Notes: generated from the letters alone by a model not told the origin. 22,346 nucleotides of DNA from JAGQTE01 sp964648005 (GCA_964648005.1 CAZYKR010000037.1:1-22346), one strand, 5' to 3'; positions 12,792-21,964 are shown, counted from the first letter of the stretch. Program-made: numbers and translations.

Positions 12792-15455
12792 ATGGGGAGT
12801 GAGCAGCAGGTCCCGCCTGCTGTGACCGAGCGGGTCGCCCGCATCACGGGGGCGACGCCGCTGCATCGGGGCATCGACACGTCAGCTGCCTCGATCGGTC
12901 TGCGCAGCGCGGCCATCATCGAGGCGCCGGTCGCCGTCTACACCGTCGACCTGCTCGGCCGGATCACGTCGTGGAACCCGGCGGCGGAGCAGCTCTTCGG
13001 CTGGACCGAAGCCGAGATCCTCGGCGAGGTCATCCCATTCATCCCCACGGACGAGTTGGAGCAGACCCTCGCCGGCGTCGAGCTGCTCATGCAGGGCACG
13101 CCGTTGAGCAACATCACCTACCAACCGATGCGCAAGGACGGCACCCGGCGCCACGTCCTCACGACCGCCACGATGCTCACCGACGACGCCGGGTCACCGG
13201 CATCGGTGCTGTGCTTCGCCGTCGACGTCACCGAGCGCGAGCAGGCACGTCTCGTCCTCGCGGACGCGTCCTACCGCTGGCGGCGGCTGCTCGAGAACAT
13301 CTCCGACACGATCACACTGCTCGACGCCGACCTGCGCGTCATCGAGTCCACCGGGCAGTTCGGCGACGTGCTCGGCTACGACGCCGAGTGGTGGGGCGCC
13401 GGGATATCGGCGCTCGACCTCATCCACCCCGACGACCGACCGACCGCCGACGCCCTCGCCGGCGAGGTCCTGACCCACCCGGGCGTCGAGTTCACCCAGG
13501 TCTTCCGCACCCGCCATGCCGACGGCCACTACGAGCACATCGAGTACTCGGTCGTGAACCTCCTCGACGACCCGGGCGTCGCAGGCATCGTGATCAGCTC
13601 CAACAACGTGAGCGACGTGCGCAAGGCCGAGATGCTGCTCCAGAACGAGGCGCGCATCCTCGAGCTGGTGGCGCGCGACGCGCCGCTCGACGAGACGCTC
13701 CCTGCCATCGTCGCCATGGTCGAGCACCACGCCGAGGCGGCGACGACGCTCTACCTGCTCGACGAGTCCGGCGACCACCTCACCGCCGGCGCGCCAGGCC
13801 AGGTGCCCCCACCCGTGGTGCGCCTGTTCGAGCGTGTGCGTCTGGACCCCGACCGTGGTGTCGGCGCCGCTGTGTTCGGCCGAGAGACGATCGTGGTCGA
13901 CGATGTCGCCACCAGCCCGTACACCAGTGACGCCGCATCGGTCTTCGCTGCCCACGGGGTCGCGTCCGGTTGGGCGCGCCCGATCATCGAGAGCCGCACG
14001 GACGAAGTGCTGGGCTGCATCATCACGTTGCACGGCACCACCCGCGAGCCGACCGCGCACGAACGGGAGGTGGGTGCCGTGGCGTCGCACCTGGCGTCCA
14101 TCGCCATCGAACGTGATCGGTTCCAACGACGTCTGTTCCACCAGGCCCGCCACAACCAGCTGACCGGGCTCCCGAACCGTCACGCCATCGGCGAACGCCT
14201 CGACGAGCTCCTGGCGCAGGTCGGTCCGCCGCACGACGGTGACGACCGCCGGCCCGGGGGGAGCGTGGCGGTGATGTTCATCGACCTCGACCGGTTCAAG
14301 GTGGTCAACGACAGCTTCGGTCACGCCTCGGGAGACCGCCTGCTCGTGCGATTCGCCGGTCGGTTGCAGAACCTCGTGCGCCAAGGGGACTTCGTCGGAC
14401 ACTTCGCCGCCGACGAGTTCGTCGTGCTGCTCGACGACGTCCATGGGCTCGACGACGTCCAGTTCGTCGCCGACCGCATCGATGCCGCCCTCGACGAACC
14501 GTTCGCGCTCGACGAAGGCCACATCTACCTGACCGTCAGCATCGGGGTGGCGCTCGCCGACCGGACATCGACCAGCGAGTCGCTGCTGCATCAGGCCGAT
14601 GCCGCGCTCTTCGAGGCCAAGCAGCTCGGCGGCGACCGTCTGGCCGTGTACGACACCGCCATGCAGACCCGTGCCGTCGAGCACCTGCGGGTCGACCGGG
14701 ACCTGCGCCTCGCCATCGAACAGGGCGATCTCGAGCTGCACTACCAGCCCGAGATCGATGTCGGTGCCGGCACGATCGTCGGCGCCGAAGCGCTGCTGCG
14801 CTGGCAACACACCGACCGCGGCCTGGTGTTCCCGAAGGACTTCATCGGCGTCGCCGAGGACACCGGGCTCATCGTGCGCATCGGTCGCTGGGTCATCGAA
14901 GAAGCCGTGCGCCAGGTGGCGACGTGGCGTCGGCTCGCCGGCCACGAGGACGTGTGGGTGTCGGTGAACCTCTCGGCGCGCCAACTCACGTGGCGCGACC
15001 TGGTGCCCGTCGTCGCCGCCGCGCTGCACGACGCCGCCGTCGCTCCGGAGGCGCTGATGCTCGAGATCACCGAGTCGGTGCTGATCGACGACGCCGAGGC
15101 GGCGCTGCACGTGCTCGGCGAGCTCAAGGCCCTCGGCGTCCGGCTCGCCATCGACGACTTCGGTACGGGCTTCTCGTCGCTCAGCTACCTGCACCGCTTC
15201 CCGGTCGACGTCGTGAAGATCGACCGGGCGTTCGTATCGCCCCTCGGCGCGCCCGACGGCTCACCGGTCGCCGCTGCGGTGGTGCAGATGGCGCGGGCGT
15301 TGGGCATCGAGACGTGCGCCGAAGGCGTCGAGGCCCCCGAGCAGCTCGCCGCCCTCCGGACCCTCGGCTGCGATGTGGCACAGGGCTTCCTGTTCGCCAC
15401 CGCCGTTCCGGCGGCCGACTTCGTCGAGCTGCTCACCTCGGCCCCGCACTGGTGA
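12792..15455 (+). CDS. PAS-PAS-GAF-GGDEF(degenerate)-EAL cyclic-di-GMP signalling protein
   Basis: An 887-residue cytoplasmic sensor enzyme with no membrane segments. PAS 1 is at about 42-155 (VAVYTVDLLGRITSWNPAAE), PAS 2 at about 163-285, GAF at about 288-441, GGDEF at about 453-620 and EAL at about 632-883. The GGDEF domain keeps FIDLDRFKVVNDSFGHASGD, but its signature is AADEF (539-543), so cyclase activity is doubtful. The EAL domain keeps EALLR (666-670), VSVNLSARQL, LEITES, IDDFGTG (D788, D789) and CAEGVE, all expected of an active c-di-GMP phosphodiesterase. The GGDEF domain may bind GTP as a regulator. The ATG at 12792 is the first in-frame start after the tRNA; earlier frame passes through the tRNA and is not coding. 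It ends 7 bp from the convergent holB stop, leaving no room for a terminator. Confidence 0.93.
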   Translation: MGSEQQVPPAVTERVARITGATPLHRGIDTSAASIGLRSAAIIEAPVAVYTVDLLGRITSWNPAAEQLFGWTEAEILGEVIPFIPTDELEQTLAGVELLMQGTPLSNITYQPMRKDGTRRHVLTTATMLTDDAGSPASVLCFAVDVTEREQARLVLADASYRWRRLLENISDTITLLDADLRVIESTGQFGDVLGYDAEWWGAGISALDLIHPDDRPTADALAGEVLTHPGVEFTQVFRTRHADGHYEHIEYSVVNLLDDPGVAGIVISSNNVSDVRKAEMLLQNEARILELVARDAPLDETLPAIVAMVEHHAEAATTLYLLDESGDHLTAGAPGQVPPPVVRLFERVRLDPDRGVGAAVFGRETIVVDDVATSPYTSDAASVFAAHGVASGWARPIIESRTDEVLGCIITLHGTTREPTAHEREVGAVASHLASIAIERDRFQRRLFHQARHNQLTGLPNRHAIGERLDELLAQVGPPHDGDDRRPGGSVAVMFIDLDRFKVVNDSFGHASGDRLLVRFAGRLQNLVRQGDFVGHFAADEFVVLLDDVHGLDDVQFVADRIDAALDEPFALDEGHIYLTVSIGVALADRTSTSESLLHQADAALFEAKQLGGDRLAVYDTAMQTRAVEHLRVDRDLRLAIEQGDLELHYQPEIDVGAGTIVGAEALLRWQHTDRGLVFPKDFIGVAEDTGLIVRIGRWVIEEAVRQVATWRRLAGHEDVWVSVNLSARQLTWRDLVPVVAAALHDAAVAPEALMLEITESVLIDDAEAALHVLGELKALGVRLAIDDFGTGFSSLSYLHRFPVDVVKIDRAFVSPLGAPDGSPVAAAVVQMARALGIETCAEGVEAPEQLAALRTLGCDVAQGFLFATAVPAADFVELLTSAPHW

Positions 15456-15462
15456 GGCGCCG

Positions 15463-16521
15463 TCAGCCCGGGGGCCGGATGCGGACGCAGAGAGCTTGGA
15501 GCTGGAGTCGTTCGTTCGGGTTGCGACGCAGCTCGTGCTGGAGGTGATCCACGGCGCGAGCGGCGCGCAGCCACGGCACGGCGTCCGACGCCACGGCCGC
15601 CTCATCACGGCATCGCGCGCTGAGCACGCCGAGGCCGAAGCGGAGCTCATCGGTGCGGTGCCGGCGCGCCTCGCGCTTGTGGCGCGCCTCGAGGTCCTTG
15701 CGACCCGCACCGCGCTCCCCCATCGCCTCGGCACGTTCCTCGAGTCCGGCACGCTCGGCGGCGTGGCGCTCGTCCAGCGGTGCCTGTGCGTCGTCGATGC
15801 GCGCCAGCAGGTCATCGACGGCAGCGACGAGGGCCGCACCGGTCCCGTCCAGCCGGTCGGGAAGGGACCACCACGCGCGACGGCGCTCGTCGAGGCCAGG
15901 GTCGGCGGCGAGCAACCGCGCCCGGCCGAGGTCGCCGCCGACGACACCGGCCACGGCATGGGCCCGATCGACGTCGATCCCCTCGCGCTCGAGCGCCGCC
16001 GCGACCGTCTCGGCGGTCAGCGGCCCCACGTCGATGCGGACGCAGCGAGAAGCGACGGTGACGAGCTCGGGGGTCACCTGCTCGGCGAGCACGACGAAGA
16101 CCGTGCCGTCCGGCGGCTCCTCGACCGTCTTGAGCAGCTTCGGCCCGACGCGGGCGTCGATCAGGTGGAACTCGTCGAGCACGATGACCTTGCGCTGCCC
16201 CTCGATCGGGCGCAGGCCGGCGAGGCGCACCACCTCGTCAGCCTGGTCGGCGCTGATCGCGGCACCGACGCGTTCGACGACCACAAGGTCGGGATGCTCC
16301 TCGGCCATCGCCAACGCCGTGACGCGTGCGGGGTCGGGAGCACCGTCGGCGAGCAACACCGCGGCGAAGGCGCGCGCCAGCGCACGCTTGCCCGCACCGC
16401 GCGGGCCGACCAGCAGGTAGGCGTGCACCGGTGCGGTCGCTGCGGCGCGCAGTTGTGCCACCGCCGACGCCTGGCCGACCACGGTGAGGAACGGATCGTC
16501 CACCGCCAGCTCAGCACTCAT
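15463..16521 (-). CDS. holB: DNA polymerase III delta' subunit (clamp loader)
   Basis: The 352-residue AAA+ protein is the delta' clamp-loader subunit, which helps open the beta clamp at replication forks. Visible motifs are the P-loop GPRGAGKR (39-46), the Walker-B-like VLDEFHL (114-120), LLKTVEEPP (129-137) and the SRC arginine-finger motif (158-160). The Cys4 zinc module that usually follows the P-loop helix in delta' and DnaX is absent: there is no cysteine between residues 46 and 159. The C-terminal third is alanine-, arginine- and glutamate-rich and holds long helices. It lies 25 bp after tmk on the same strand, the common tmk-holB arrangement. The tmk-holB gap contains a small CCAGA/TCTGG inverted repeat. 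Its stop is 7 bp from the convergent EAL gene. Confidence 0.92.
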   Translation of the reverse strand: MSAELAVDDPFLTVVGQASAVAQLRAAATAPVHAYLLVGPRGAGKRALARAFAAVLLADGAPDPARVTALAMAEEHPDLVVVERVGAAISADQADEVVRLAGLRPIEGQRKVIVLDEFHLIDARVGPKLLKTVEEPPDGTVFVVLAEQVTPELVTVASRCVRIDVGPLTAETVAAALEREGIDVDRAHAVAGVVGGDLGRARLLAADPGLDERRRAWWSLPDRLDGTGAALVAAVDDLLARIDDAQAPLDERHAAERAGLEERAEAMGERGAGRKDLEARHKREARRHRTDELRFGLGVLSARCRDEAAVASDAVPWLRAARAVDHLQHELRRNPNERLQLQALCVRIRPPG

Positions 16522-16546
16522 GACCAGAGATTCTGGCGCGACCTAC

Positions 16547-17152
16547 TCACCCCAGGTCCAGCCGGTCACGCACGACGGCCGCCACCCGATCAGCGACGAC
16601 CTCCACCGTCCCGGACCCGTCGAGCACCACCCAACCGCCGGGGTCGGCGGCCGCCAAGGCGATGAACCCGTCACGCACGCGGCCGTGGAAGGCGTCGCCC
16701 TCCTGCTCGAAGCGGTCCGGCGCGGCACCGATCCGCTGCGCCGCCACCTCCAGCGGCAGGTCGAGCACGATCGTCAGATCGGGCCACAGCCCGTCCGATG
16801 CCCAGTCGGAGAGCCGCCGGAGGTCCTCGACCTCCATCCCGCGTCCGGCACCCTGATAGGCGAGCGTCGAACCGGCGAACCGGTCGGACACGACATGGCG
16901 TCCGGCATCGAGCGCGGGCCGCACCACGGTGGCCACGTGCTGGGCCCGGTCCGCCAGCATGGCCAGCGCCTCGGCTCGGGAATCGACGTCACCGGTCCCC
17001 GGGTCGAGCAGCAGCCGGCGCACCTGGGTGCCGAACGGGGTACCACCCGGCTCTCGGGTGAGCACCGCGTCGAGCGTCCCCGCCAACACCGCGGCCTGCG
17101 TCGACTTGCCGCAGCCCTCGCCGCCTTCGAACACGATGAACCGACCGGTCAT
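16547..17152 (-). CDS. tmk: thymidylate (dTMP) kinase
   Basis: The 201-residue enzyme phosphorylates dTMP to dTDP with ATP in the dTTP pathway. Motifs: P-loop GGEGCGKST (10-18), TREPGGTPFG (32-41), and the DR(F) motif at 90-92 in SDRFAGSTLAYQGAG. A LID-like DRFEQ lies at 146-150. Length is normal for a bacterial Tmk. The ATG at 17152 overlaps the stop of the MFS gene as ATGA, so translation is likely coupled. The open reading frame continues upstream in this frame inside the MFS gene, but that translation is arginine-rich shadow. In several actinobacteria, Streptomyces for instance, tmk is fused to an N-terminal MFS transporter; here the two are separate overlapping genes. Confidence 0.95.
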   Translation of the reverse strand: MTGRFIVFEGGEGCGKSTQAAVLAGTLDAVLTREPGGTPFGTQVRRLLLDPGTGDVDSRAEALAMLADRAQHVATVVRPALDAGRHVVSDRFAGSTLAYQGAGRGMEVEDLRRLSDWASDGLWPDLTIVLDLPLEVAAQRIGAAPDRFEQEGDAFHGRVRDGFIALAAADPGGWVVLDGSGTVEVVADRVAAVVRDRLDLG

Positions 17153-19005
17153 CGAGCCGTGCCCTCGCCACCCGATTCCGGCTCGGGACGCACATCGTCC
17201 GGCCAGACGTCGATCGGGTCGGACCGGACGGCGGGCTCGGGTTGGACCGCAGCATCGAGGTCGGGCAGGACGACGCCGAACGGTGGACCGGCATCGGCGA
17301 TTGCCGCGTCGAGCGGAGCCGCTCCGGTCCCGGCCGGCAATGGCGCGTCGGCCACGACCTCGCCCGCCACGACCGCGCCGGCTGGCATCTCGGCCGGCGG
17401 CCGACCCGTCGTGTGCCCTGCCTCGGCGTCGCCTTGGGTGGCGCTCCGAGCGGCGCGCAACGACCGATGTGCCAGCCAGCCGGCGGAGACGATGATGGCG
17501 GCGTCGAGCCAGAGCGTGATGCGCACCCCGGGGATGAAGTAGCTGGCGGATCCGACCTCGATCGACCGGTTGTCCGAGATCAGCCGGGCGACGCTGTCGA
17601 AGAACGTCGTCAGCAAGGGCCCGAGGATCAGCGCGATGAACACGCAGAAGCGCACCATCGTGTTCAGGGCGGCGAACACCCGACCGCGCAGGTCGTCGTC
17701 GACGTTGGCGTGCAGGATCGAGTAGCCGAGCACGTAGGTCGGCCCGACGGCGGCGCCCATCACGAACACCAGCGCCAGCACCGCGCCGAGGCTGTGCACC
17801 GATGCCGCCAGGAACAGCACCGCGCCGGCGATGTAGAGCAGGAACGGGAAGATCCGCTCGTTGTCCACCCGCTTCTGCAACGTGGACACGATCAGCACGC
17901 CCGCTGCTGCGCCCAGCACGAGCGCGCTCGTGAAGAGGCCGAAGCCGGCGGCCCCGGCGAAGAGCACGTCCGAGGCGAACACGGCACCGAGCGGGATCAG
18001 CATGCCGCCGCCGATCAGCGCCAGCCCGAGGCTCAGGTTGACGGCGCGCACCGTCGGGTTGATGAAGACGTAGTGCCAGCCCTCCTTGAGCTCGGCCAGC
18101 GTCTGCGACAGGTCGACCTTGGTGCGCTGCTGCTCGGCGCTCTGCGCTGTCGGGCGCGGTCGTCGCGCCCGTTCGGGGATGGCGAGACGCCAGACCATGT
18201 ACGCCGAGATGGCGAAGGTCACGGCGTCGCCGTAGAAGGCGAGCGCGGTCTGGTTCAGGCCCAAGAAGCTCAGCGCACCGATGTTTCCCAGCCACGCCGA
18301 GAGCCCGGCGAGCGCGGCGAACACGAGCGGAGCGAACAGCGCCGGCCCGTACCCAGCGGCGAGGTTGAGCGAGCTGGCGGTCGTCAGGTGATCGTGCGGC
18401 ACCAGGTGCGGGGTGATCGCCTCCTTCGCCGGCGTCCACAACAACGCGAACATCTCGAGCAGCAGTGACAAGGCGAGCAGCGCCCACAGCGTCTTGGCGA
18501 ACGGCAGCACGATGAGCAGGCCGACGCGGGCGACGTCGGACACGACCATCACCTTCTTGCGATCCCAGCGGTCGACCAGGACGCCGGCGACCGGCGAGAA
18601 GAACAGGTGCGGGAAGATGCGGGCGGTGATCACGAGGGAGCTGGCCGCCGCCTGGGCGCGAGCGTCGCCCTCGTAGAGCTGGTTGGCGAAGGCGATGGTC
18701 GCCAGCAACCCGAGCCAGTCGCCGGTGGCCGAGACGACCTGCACCAGCCACAGGCGGAAGAACATGGGTGAGCCGAACAACCGCACGTGCCAGCCCGGCC
18801 GGTCGTTGGGCGCCGACGGATACATGGCGTCGGTCTCGTCGCCGCCATCGGTACGCGCCAGGCCGATGCGCTCGCGCATCCGGGCCAGGAAGGACTCCGG
18901 CTCCGGATCGCTCGGTGTGTCCCCGACGCGCACTCGCCGGACGCCGTCGGGATCTGCGGCCGCCGCCGGCTCCGAGACCCCGGACGCAGGGTCGTCCGAA
19001 CTCAC
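17149..19005 (-). CDS. MFS transporter translationally coupled to tmk
   Basis: A 618-residue major-facilitator protein with 12 predicted membrane helices between about residues 80 and 520. The motif-A loop GVLVDRWDRKK lies near residues 141-151, between helices 2 and 3. It resembles the MFS_3 (EntS-like exporter) group. The N-terminal ~65 residues and the C-terminal ~100 residues are low-complexity, rich in D, P, A and E, and probably disordered. I chose the GTG at 19005 because GGAGG lies 7 nt upstream; a GTG at 19023 is possible but lacks a ribosome site. It overlaps tmk by 4 bp (ATGA), so it forms an operon with tmk and holB. The substrate is unknown; pairing with dTMP kinase hints at nucleosides or nucleotides, but that is inference. 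Confidence 0.9.
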   Translation of the reverse strand: MSSDDPASGVSEPAAAADPDGVRRVRVGDTPSDPEPESFLARMRERIGLARTDGGDETDAMYPSAPNDRPGWHVRLFGSPMFFRLWLVQVVSATGDWLGLLATIAFANQLYEGDARAQAAASSLVITARIFPHLFFSPVAGVLVDRWDRKKVMVVSDVARVGLLIVLPFAKTLWALLALSLLLEMFALLWTPAKEAITPHLVPHDHLTTASSLNLAAGYGPALFAPLVFAALAGLSAWLGNIGALSFLGLNQTALAFYGDAVTFAISAYMVWRLAIPERARRPRPTAQSAEQQRTKVDLSQTLAELKEGWHYVFINPTVRAVNLSLGLALIGGGMLIPLGAVFASDVLFAGAAGFGLFTSALVLGAAAGVLIVSTLQKRVDNERIFPFLLYIAGAVLFLAASVHSLGAVLALVFVMGAAVGPTYVLGYSILHANVDDDLRGRVFAALNTMVRFCVFIALILGPLLTTFFDSVARLISDNRSIEVGSASYFIPGVRITLWLDAAIIVSAGWLAHRSLRAARSATQGDAEAGHTTGRPPAEMPAGAVVAGEVVADAPLPAGTGAAPLDAAIADAGPPFGVVLPDLDAAVQPEPAVRSDPIDVWPDDVRPEPESGGEGTAR

Positions 19006-19012
19006 GGCGTCG

Positions 19013-19017
19013 CCTCC
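19013..19017 (-). promoter_or_regulatory. Shine-Dalgarno of the MFS gene, decides its start
   Basis: GGAGG on the minus strand lies 7 nt before the GTG at 19005. It falls inside the extra codons that the longer GTG start at 19023 would add, so the shorter start is preferred. Confidence 0.75.
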
Positions 19018-19134
19018 GGCCACCGGTCAGGCACGGTCGGCTCCACCGTCAGTCGAACCCACACAGCGCGTGCGGCGCAGCTCGGCCATCCGGGAAAGGC
19101 TAGGCGGTGGGTCGGCGCGCTCCGGGGAGTCGGC

Positions 19135-21879
19135 TCAGCCGTCGACTGCCGGGCCATCGGCCGCCTGCTTGGCCGTCGGCGTCGCCGCCTTCTTGCTCGC
19201 TGCCTTCTTCGTGGCAGCCTTCTTCGCGGCCTTCTTCTTCGTGGCCTTCTTGGCCGACTTCTTGGCGGCCTTCTTCGCCGGCCCGCGCTCGCGGCGGTCG
19301 GCCAGCAGCTCCGACGCCCGTTCCGAGGTGATCGTCTCGACGTCGTCGCCCTTGCGCAACGACGCGTTCGTCTCGCCATCGGTCACGTAGGGCCCGAACC
19401 GACCGTCTTTGATCACCATGGGCTTGCCGCTGACCGGATCGTCGCCCAGCTCCCGCAGCGGTGCCGCCACCCGTTGCCCCCGCCGGCGCTTCGGCTGCGC
19501 CAGGACGTCGAGCGCCTGCTGGAGGGAGATGGTCAGCAGCTGCTCCTCGTTCTCGAGGCTGCGCGAGTCCTTCTTCCCGTCCGGGAGCTCCTTTTGGATG
19601 TACGGGCCGAACTTGCCGTTGTGCGCCGTGATCGGCTGCCCGTCGGCCGGGTCCACGCCGACGGTGCGCGGCAGCGACAGCAGCTCGAGCGCCTCGTCCA
19701 GCGTGATGCGCTCGACCGTCATCGTCTGGAAGAGCGACGCCATCTTCGGCTTGTCGCCGTCGTCGGCGTACTCGCCGAGCTGCACGTACGGTCCGAAACG
19801 CCCCGTCTTGGCGTAGACCATCTGCCCCGAGTGGGGATCGGTGCCCAGCTCTCGCCCGCCCTTGGGGGCGGCGAGCAGCTCGAGCGCCTTGTCGACCGTC
19901 AGCTCGTCGGGCGCCAGCGCATCGGGGATCGACGCGGTGTCATCGCCGCGCTTGAGGTAGGGCGAGTTCGATCGCCCCGGCTTGGCGTAGATCGGGACGC
20001 CGTCGGGATCGGCGCCGATCAGCACCGAGTTGACGCGCTCGGCGTCGATCTGGTCGATCTGCGCTCCGACCTGCTCCCGCAGTCCCCCGTGGCGCTGGCC
20101 GTCGGCGCCTTCGGGCCCGAAGTAGAACTCGGCCAGATACGGCACGTGCTCGGCGGCGCCGGCGGCGATGGCGTCGAGGTCGTCCTCCATGTTGGCGGTG
20201 AAGGCGTAGTCGACGAGCTCCGGGAAGTACTCCTCGAGCAGCGACACGACGGCGAACGCGGTGAACGACGGCACCAACGCCGAGCCGCGCTTCCACACGT
20301 AGCCACGATCGAGGATCACCTTGATCACCGATGCATAGGTCGAAGGCCGGCCGACGCCGAGCTCCTCCAGGCGCTTCACCAGCGATGCCTCGGTGAAGCG
20401 AGCCGGCGGCTGCGTCTCGTGGCCCTGCGGTTCGAGCTCGACCACGTCGAGCCGGTCGCCCTCGGCCAGCGCCGGGAGCTGGCGCTCCTGCTCGTCGCCG
20501 TCCTCGCCCTCGTCGACGCCTTCGATGTAGACGAGGCGGAAGCCCTGGTGGGTGATGATCGTCCCGCTGGTCGAGAACGCCGCGTCGCGCCCCGACGCCG
20601 TCGTCGCGCCCAGCCGGACGACCACCGTCTCACCGGTGGCGTCGGTCATCTGGGAAGCCACCGTGCGCTGCCAGATCATCTCGTAGACGCGCGCCTCGGT
20701 GGCGTTGACCTCGCGCGCGACCTCCTCGGGCGACCGGAACCGCTCGCCGGCAGGGCGGATCGCTTCGTGGGCTTCCTGGGCGTTCTTGACCTTCTTCGTG
20801 TACTGGCGTGGCGCGTCCGGGACGTACTGGGCGCCGTAGCGGTCGGTGATCGTGGCACGTGCCGCCGCCAACGCCGTCTCCGACAACGTGGTGCTGTCGG
20901 TACGCATGTAGGTGATGTAGCCGTTCTCGTACAGCGACTGCGCCGCCCGCATGGCCTGGGCCGACGACAGCCGCAGCTTGCGGCCCGCCTCCTGCTGGAG
21001 CGTGGAGGTCATGAACGGCGCCGCCGGCCGGCGCCGGTAGGGCTTGCGCTCGACGGAGCGGACGCTGAACGGCGCCTGGCGCAGCTCGCTCGCCAGCGCG
21101 CCAACCGCAGCCTCGTCGAGCACGACCACGCCTTGACGGGCGATGCGGCCGCCAGCATCGAAGTCCTTGCCGGTGGCGACCCGCGACCCGTCGACCTCCA
21201 CGAGCGTTGCGCCGAAGCGGCGCTGCGCCTCGTCGGCCTTGGCGAAGGTGCCGTCCAGGTCCCAGTAGGACGCCGACACGAACGCCATGCGCTCGCGCTC
21301 GCGCTCGACGACGATGCGCGTCGCCACGCTCTGGACCCGACCCACCGACAGACCCTGACCGACCTTGCGACGCACCACGTCGGCGAGCGGCCCGTAGCCG
21401 TAGATGCGGTCGAGGAGCCGCCGGGCCTCCTGAGCGTCGACGAGCCGGCGATCGAGGTCGCGCGGGTGCTCGATCGCCTCCTGGATGGCGGCGGGCGTGA
21501 TCTCGTGGAAGACCATGCGGCGCACCGGCATGCCGGCGGGCGGGTTGAGCACCTCGAGCAGGTGCCAGGCGATGGCCTCGCCCTCGCGATCCTCATCCGT
21601 CGCGAGATACAGCTCGTCGGCCTGCTTGAGGAGGCTGCGCAGCTCCTTGACCTTCGACTTCTTGTCGGTGTGCACGATGTACACGGGCTTGAAGTCGGCG
21701 TCGACGTCGACCGCCAGGATCTCCCAGGAGCGCTTGTACTGCTCGGGTACCTCGGCGGCGTTGCGGGGCAGGTCGCGGATGTGCCCGACCGAGGACTCCA
21801 CGGTCACATCGTCGCCGAGGAAGCCCGCGATGGTGCGGGCCTTGGCGGGCGACTCGACGATGACGAGCGGTCCAGACAT
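19135..21879 (-). CDS. topA: DNA topoisomerase I (type IA) with lysine-rich tail
   Basis: The 914-residue type IA topoisomerase relaxes negatively supercoiled DNA. The Toprim domain shows VIVESPAKA (E9) and TDEDREGEA (D95, D97, E99). The catalytic tyrosine is Y324 in ITYMRTDST. The C-terminal half has Toprim C-terminal repeats with GRFGPYVQLGEY, GKFGPYIQKEL and GRFGPYVTDGE instead of zinc fingers, as in actinobacteria. The last ~55 residues hold a tail of repeated KKAAKK-type units, thought in actinobacteria to aid DNA binding and processivity. The ATG at 21879 has no Shine-Dalgarno, but a TTGACA lies 32-37 nt upstream, suggesting a leaderless transcript. The gene ends 129 bp before the MFS start, the two being on the same strand. 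It is complete and of normal length. Confidence 0.97.
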   Translation of the reverse strand: MSGPLVIVESPAKARTIAGFLGDDVTVESSVGHIRDLPRNAAEVPEQYKRSWEILAVDVDADFKPVYIVHTDKKSKVKELRSLLKQADELYLATDEDREGEAIAWHLLEVLNPPAGMPVRRMVFHEITPAAIQEAIEHPRDLDRRLVDAQEARRLLDRIYGYGPLADVVRRKVGQGLSVGRVQSVATRIVVERERERMAFVSASYWDLDGTFAKADEAQRRFGATLVEVDGSRVATGKDFDAGGRIARQGVVVLDEAAVGALASELRQAPFSVRSVERKPYRRRPAAPFMTSTLQQEAGRKLRLSSAQAMRAAQSLYENGYITYMRTDSTTLSETALAAARATITDRYGAQYVPDAPRQYTKKVKNAQEAHEAIRPAGERFRSPEEVAREVNATEARVYEMIWQRTVASQMTDATGETVVVRLGATTASGRDAAFSTSGTIITHQGFRLVYIEGVDEGEDGDEQERQLPALAEGDRLDVVELEPQGHETQPPARFTEASLVKRLEELGVGRPSTYASVIKVILDRGYVWKRGSALVPSFTAFAVVSLLEEYFPELVDYAFTANMEDDLDAIAAGAAEHVPYLAEFYFGPEGADGQRHGGLREQVGAQIDQIDAERVNSVLIGADPDGVPIYAKPGRSNSPYLKRGDDTASIPDALAPDELTVDKALELLAAPKGGRELGTDPHSGQMVYAKTGRFGPYVQLGEYADDGDKPKMASLFQTMTVERITLDEALELLSLPRTVGVDPADGQPITAHNGKFGPYIQKELPDGKKDSRSLENEEQLLTISLQQALDVLAQPKRRRGQRVAAPLRELGDDPVSGKPMVIKDGRFGPYVTDGETNASLRKGDDVETITSERASELLADRRERGPAKKAAKKSAKKATKKKAAKKAATKKAASKKAATPTAKQAADGPAVDG
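19190..19285 (-). repeat. repetitive DNA encoding the topA lysine-rich tail
   Basis: This GCC/AAG-rich stretch (plus-strand CTTCTT repeated with GGC/GGCC spacers) encodes tandem A-K-K units near the C-terminus of TopA. Such tracts readily vary in copy number. Confidence 0.7.
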
Positions 21880-21916
21880 CGCGGGAAGGATTGAGCCACT
21901 CGGCGTCGCCTGTCAA
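21879..21916 (-). promoter_or_regulatory. putative leaderless topA promoter
   Basis: On the minus strand a perfect TTGACA (21916-21911) is followed after 18 nt by AATCCT (21892-21887), matching TAnnnT-type -10 at the key second and sixth bases. Seven nt separate it from the A of the ATG at 21879. Transcription would then start at or next to the start codon. Confidence 0.42.
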
Positions 21917-21964
21917 ACACCATCGGCCGACGACGCCGTCCCGGCACCGCCGCGGGACACCGGC

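Noticed and set aside
17153..18751. A long N-terminal extension of Tmk in the same frame.
   Set aside because: The extension is arginine-rich shadow sequence of the MFS gene. The fusion known in other actinobacteria would need the MFS frame, which here ends in TGA before the Tmk start.
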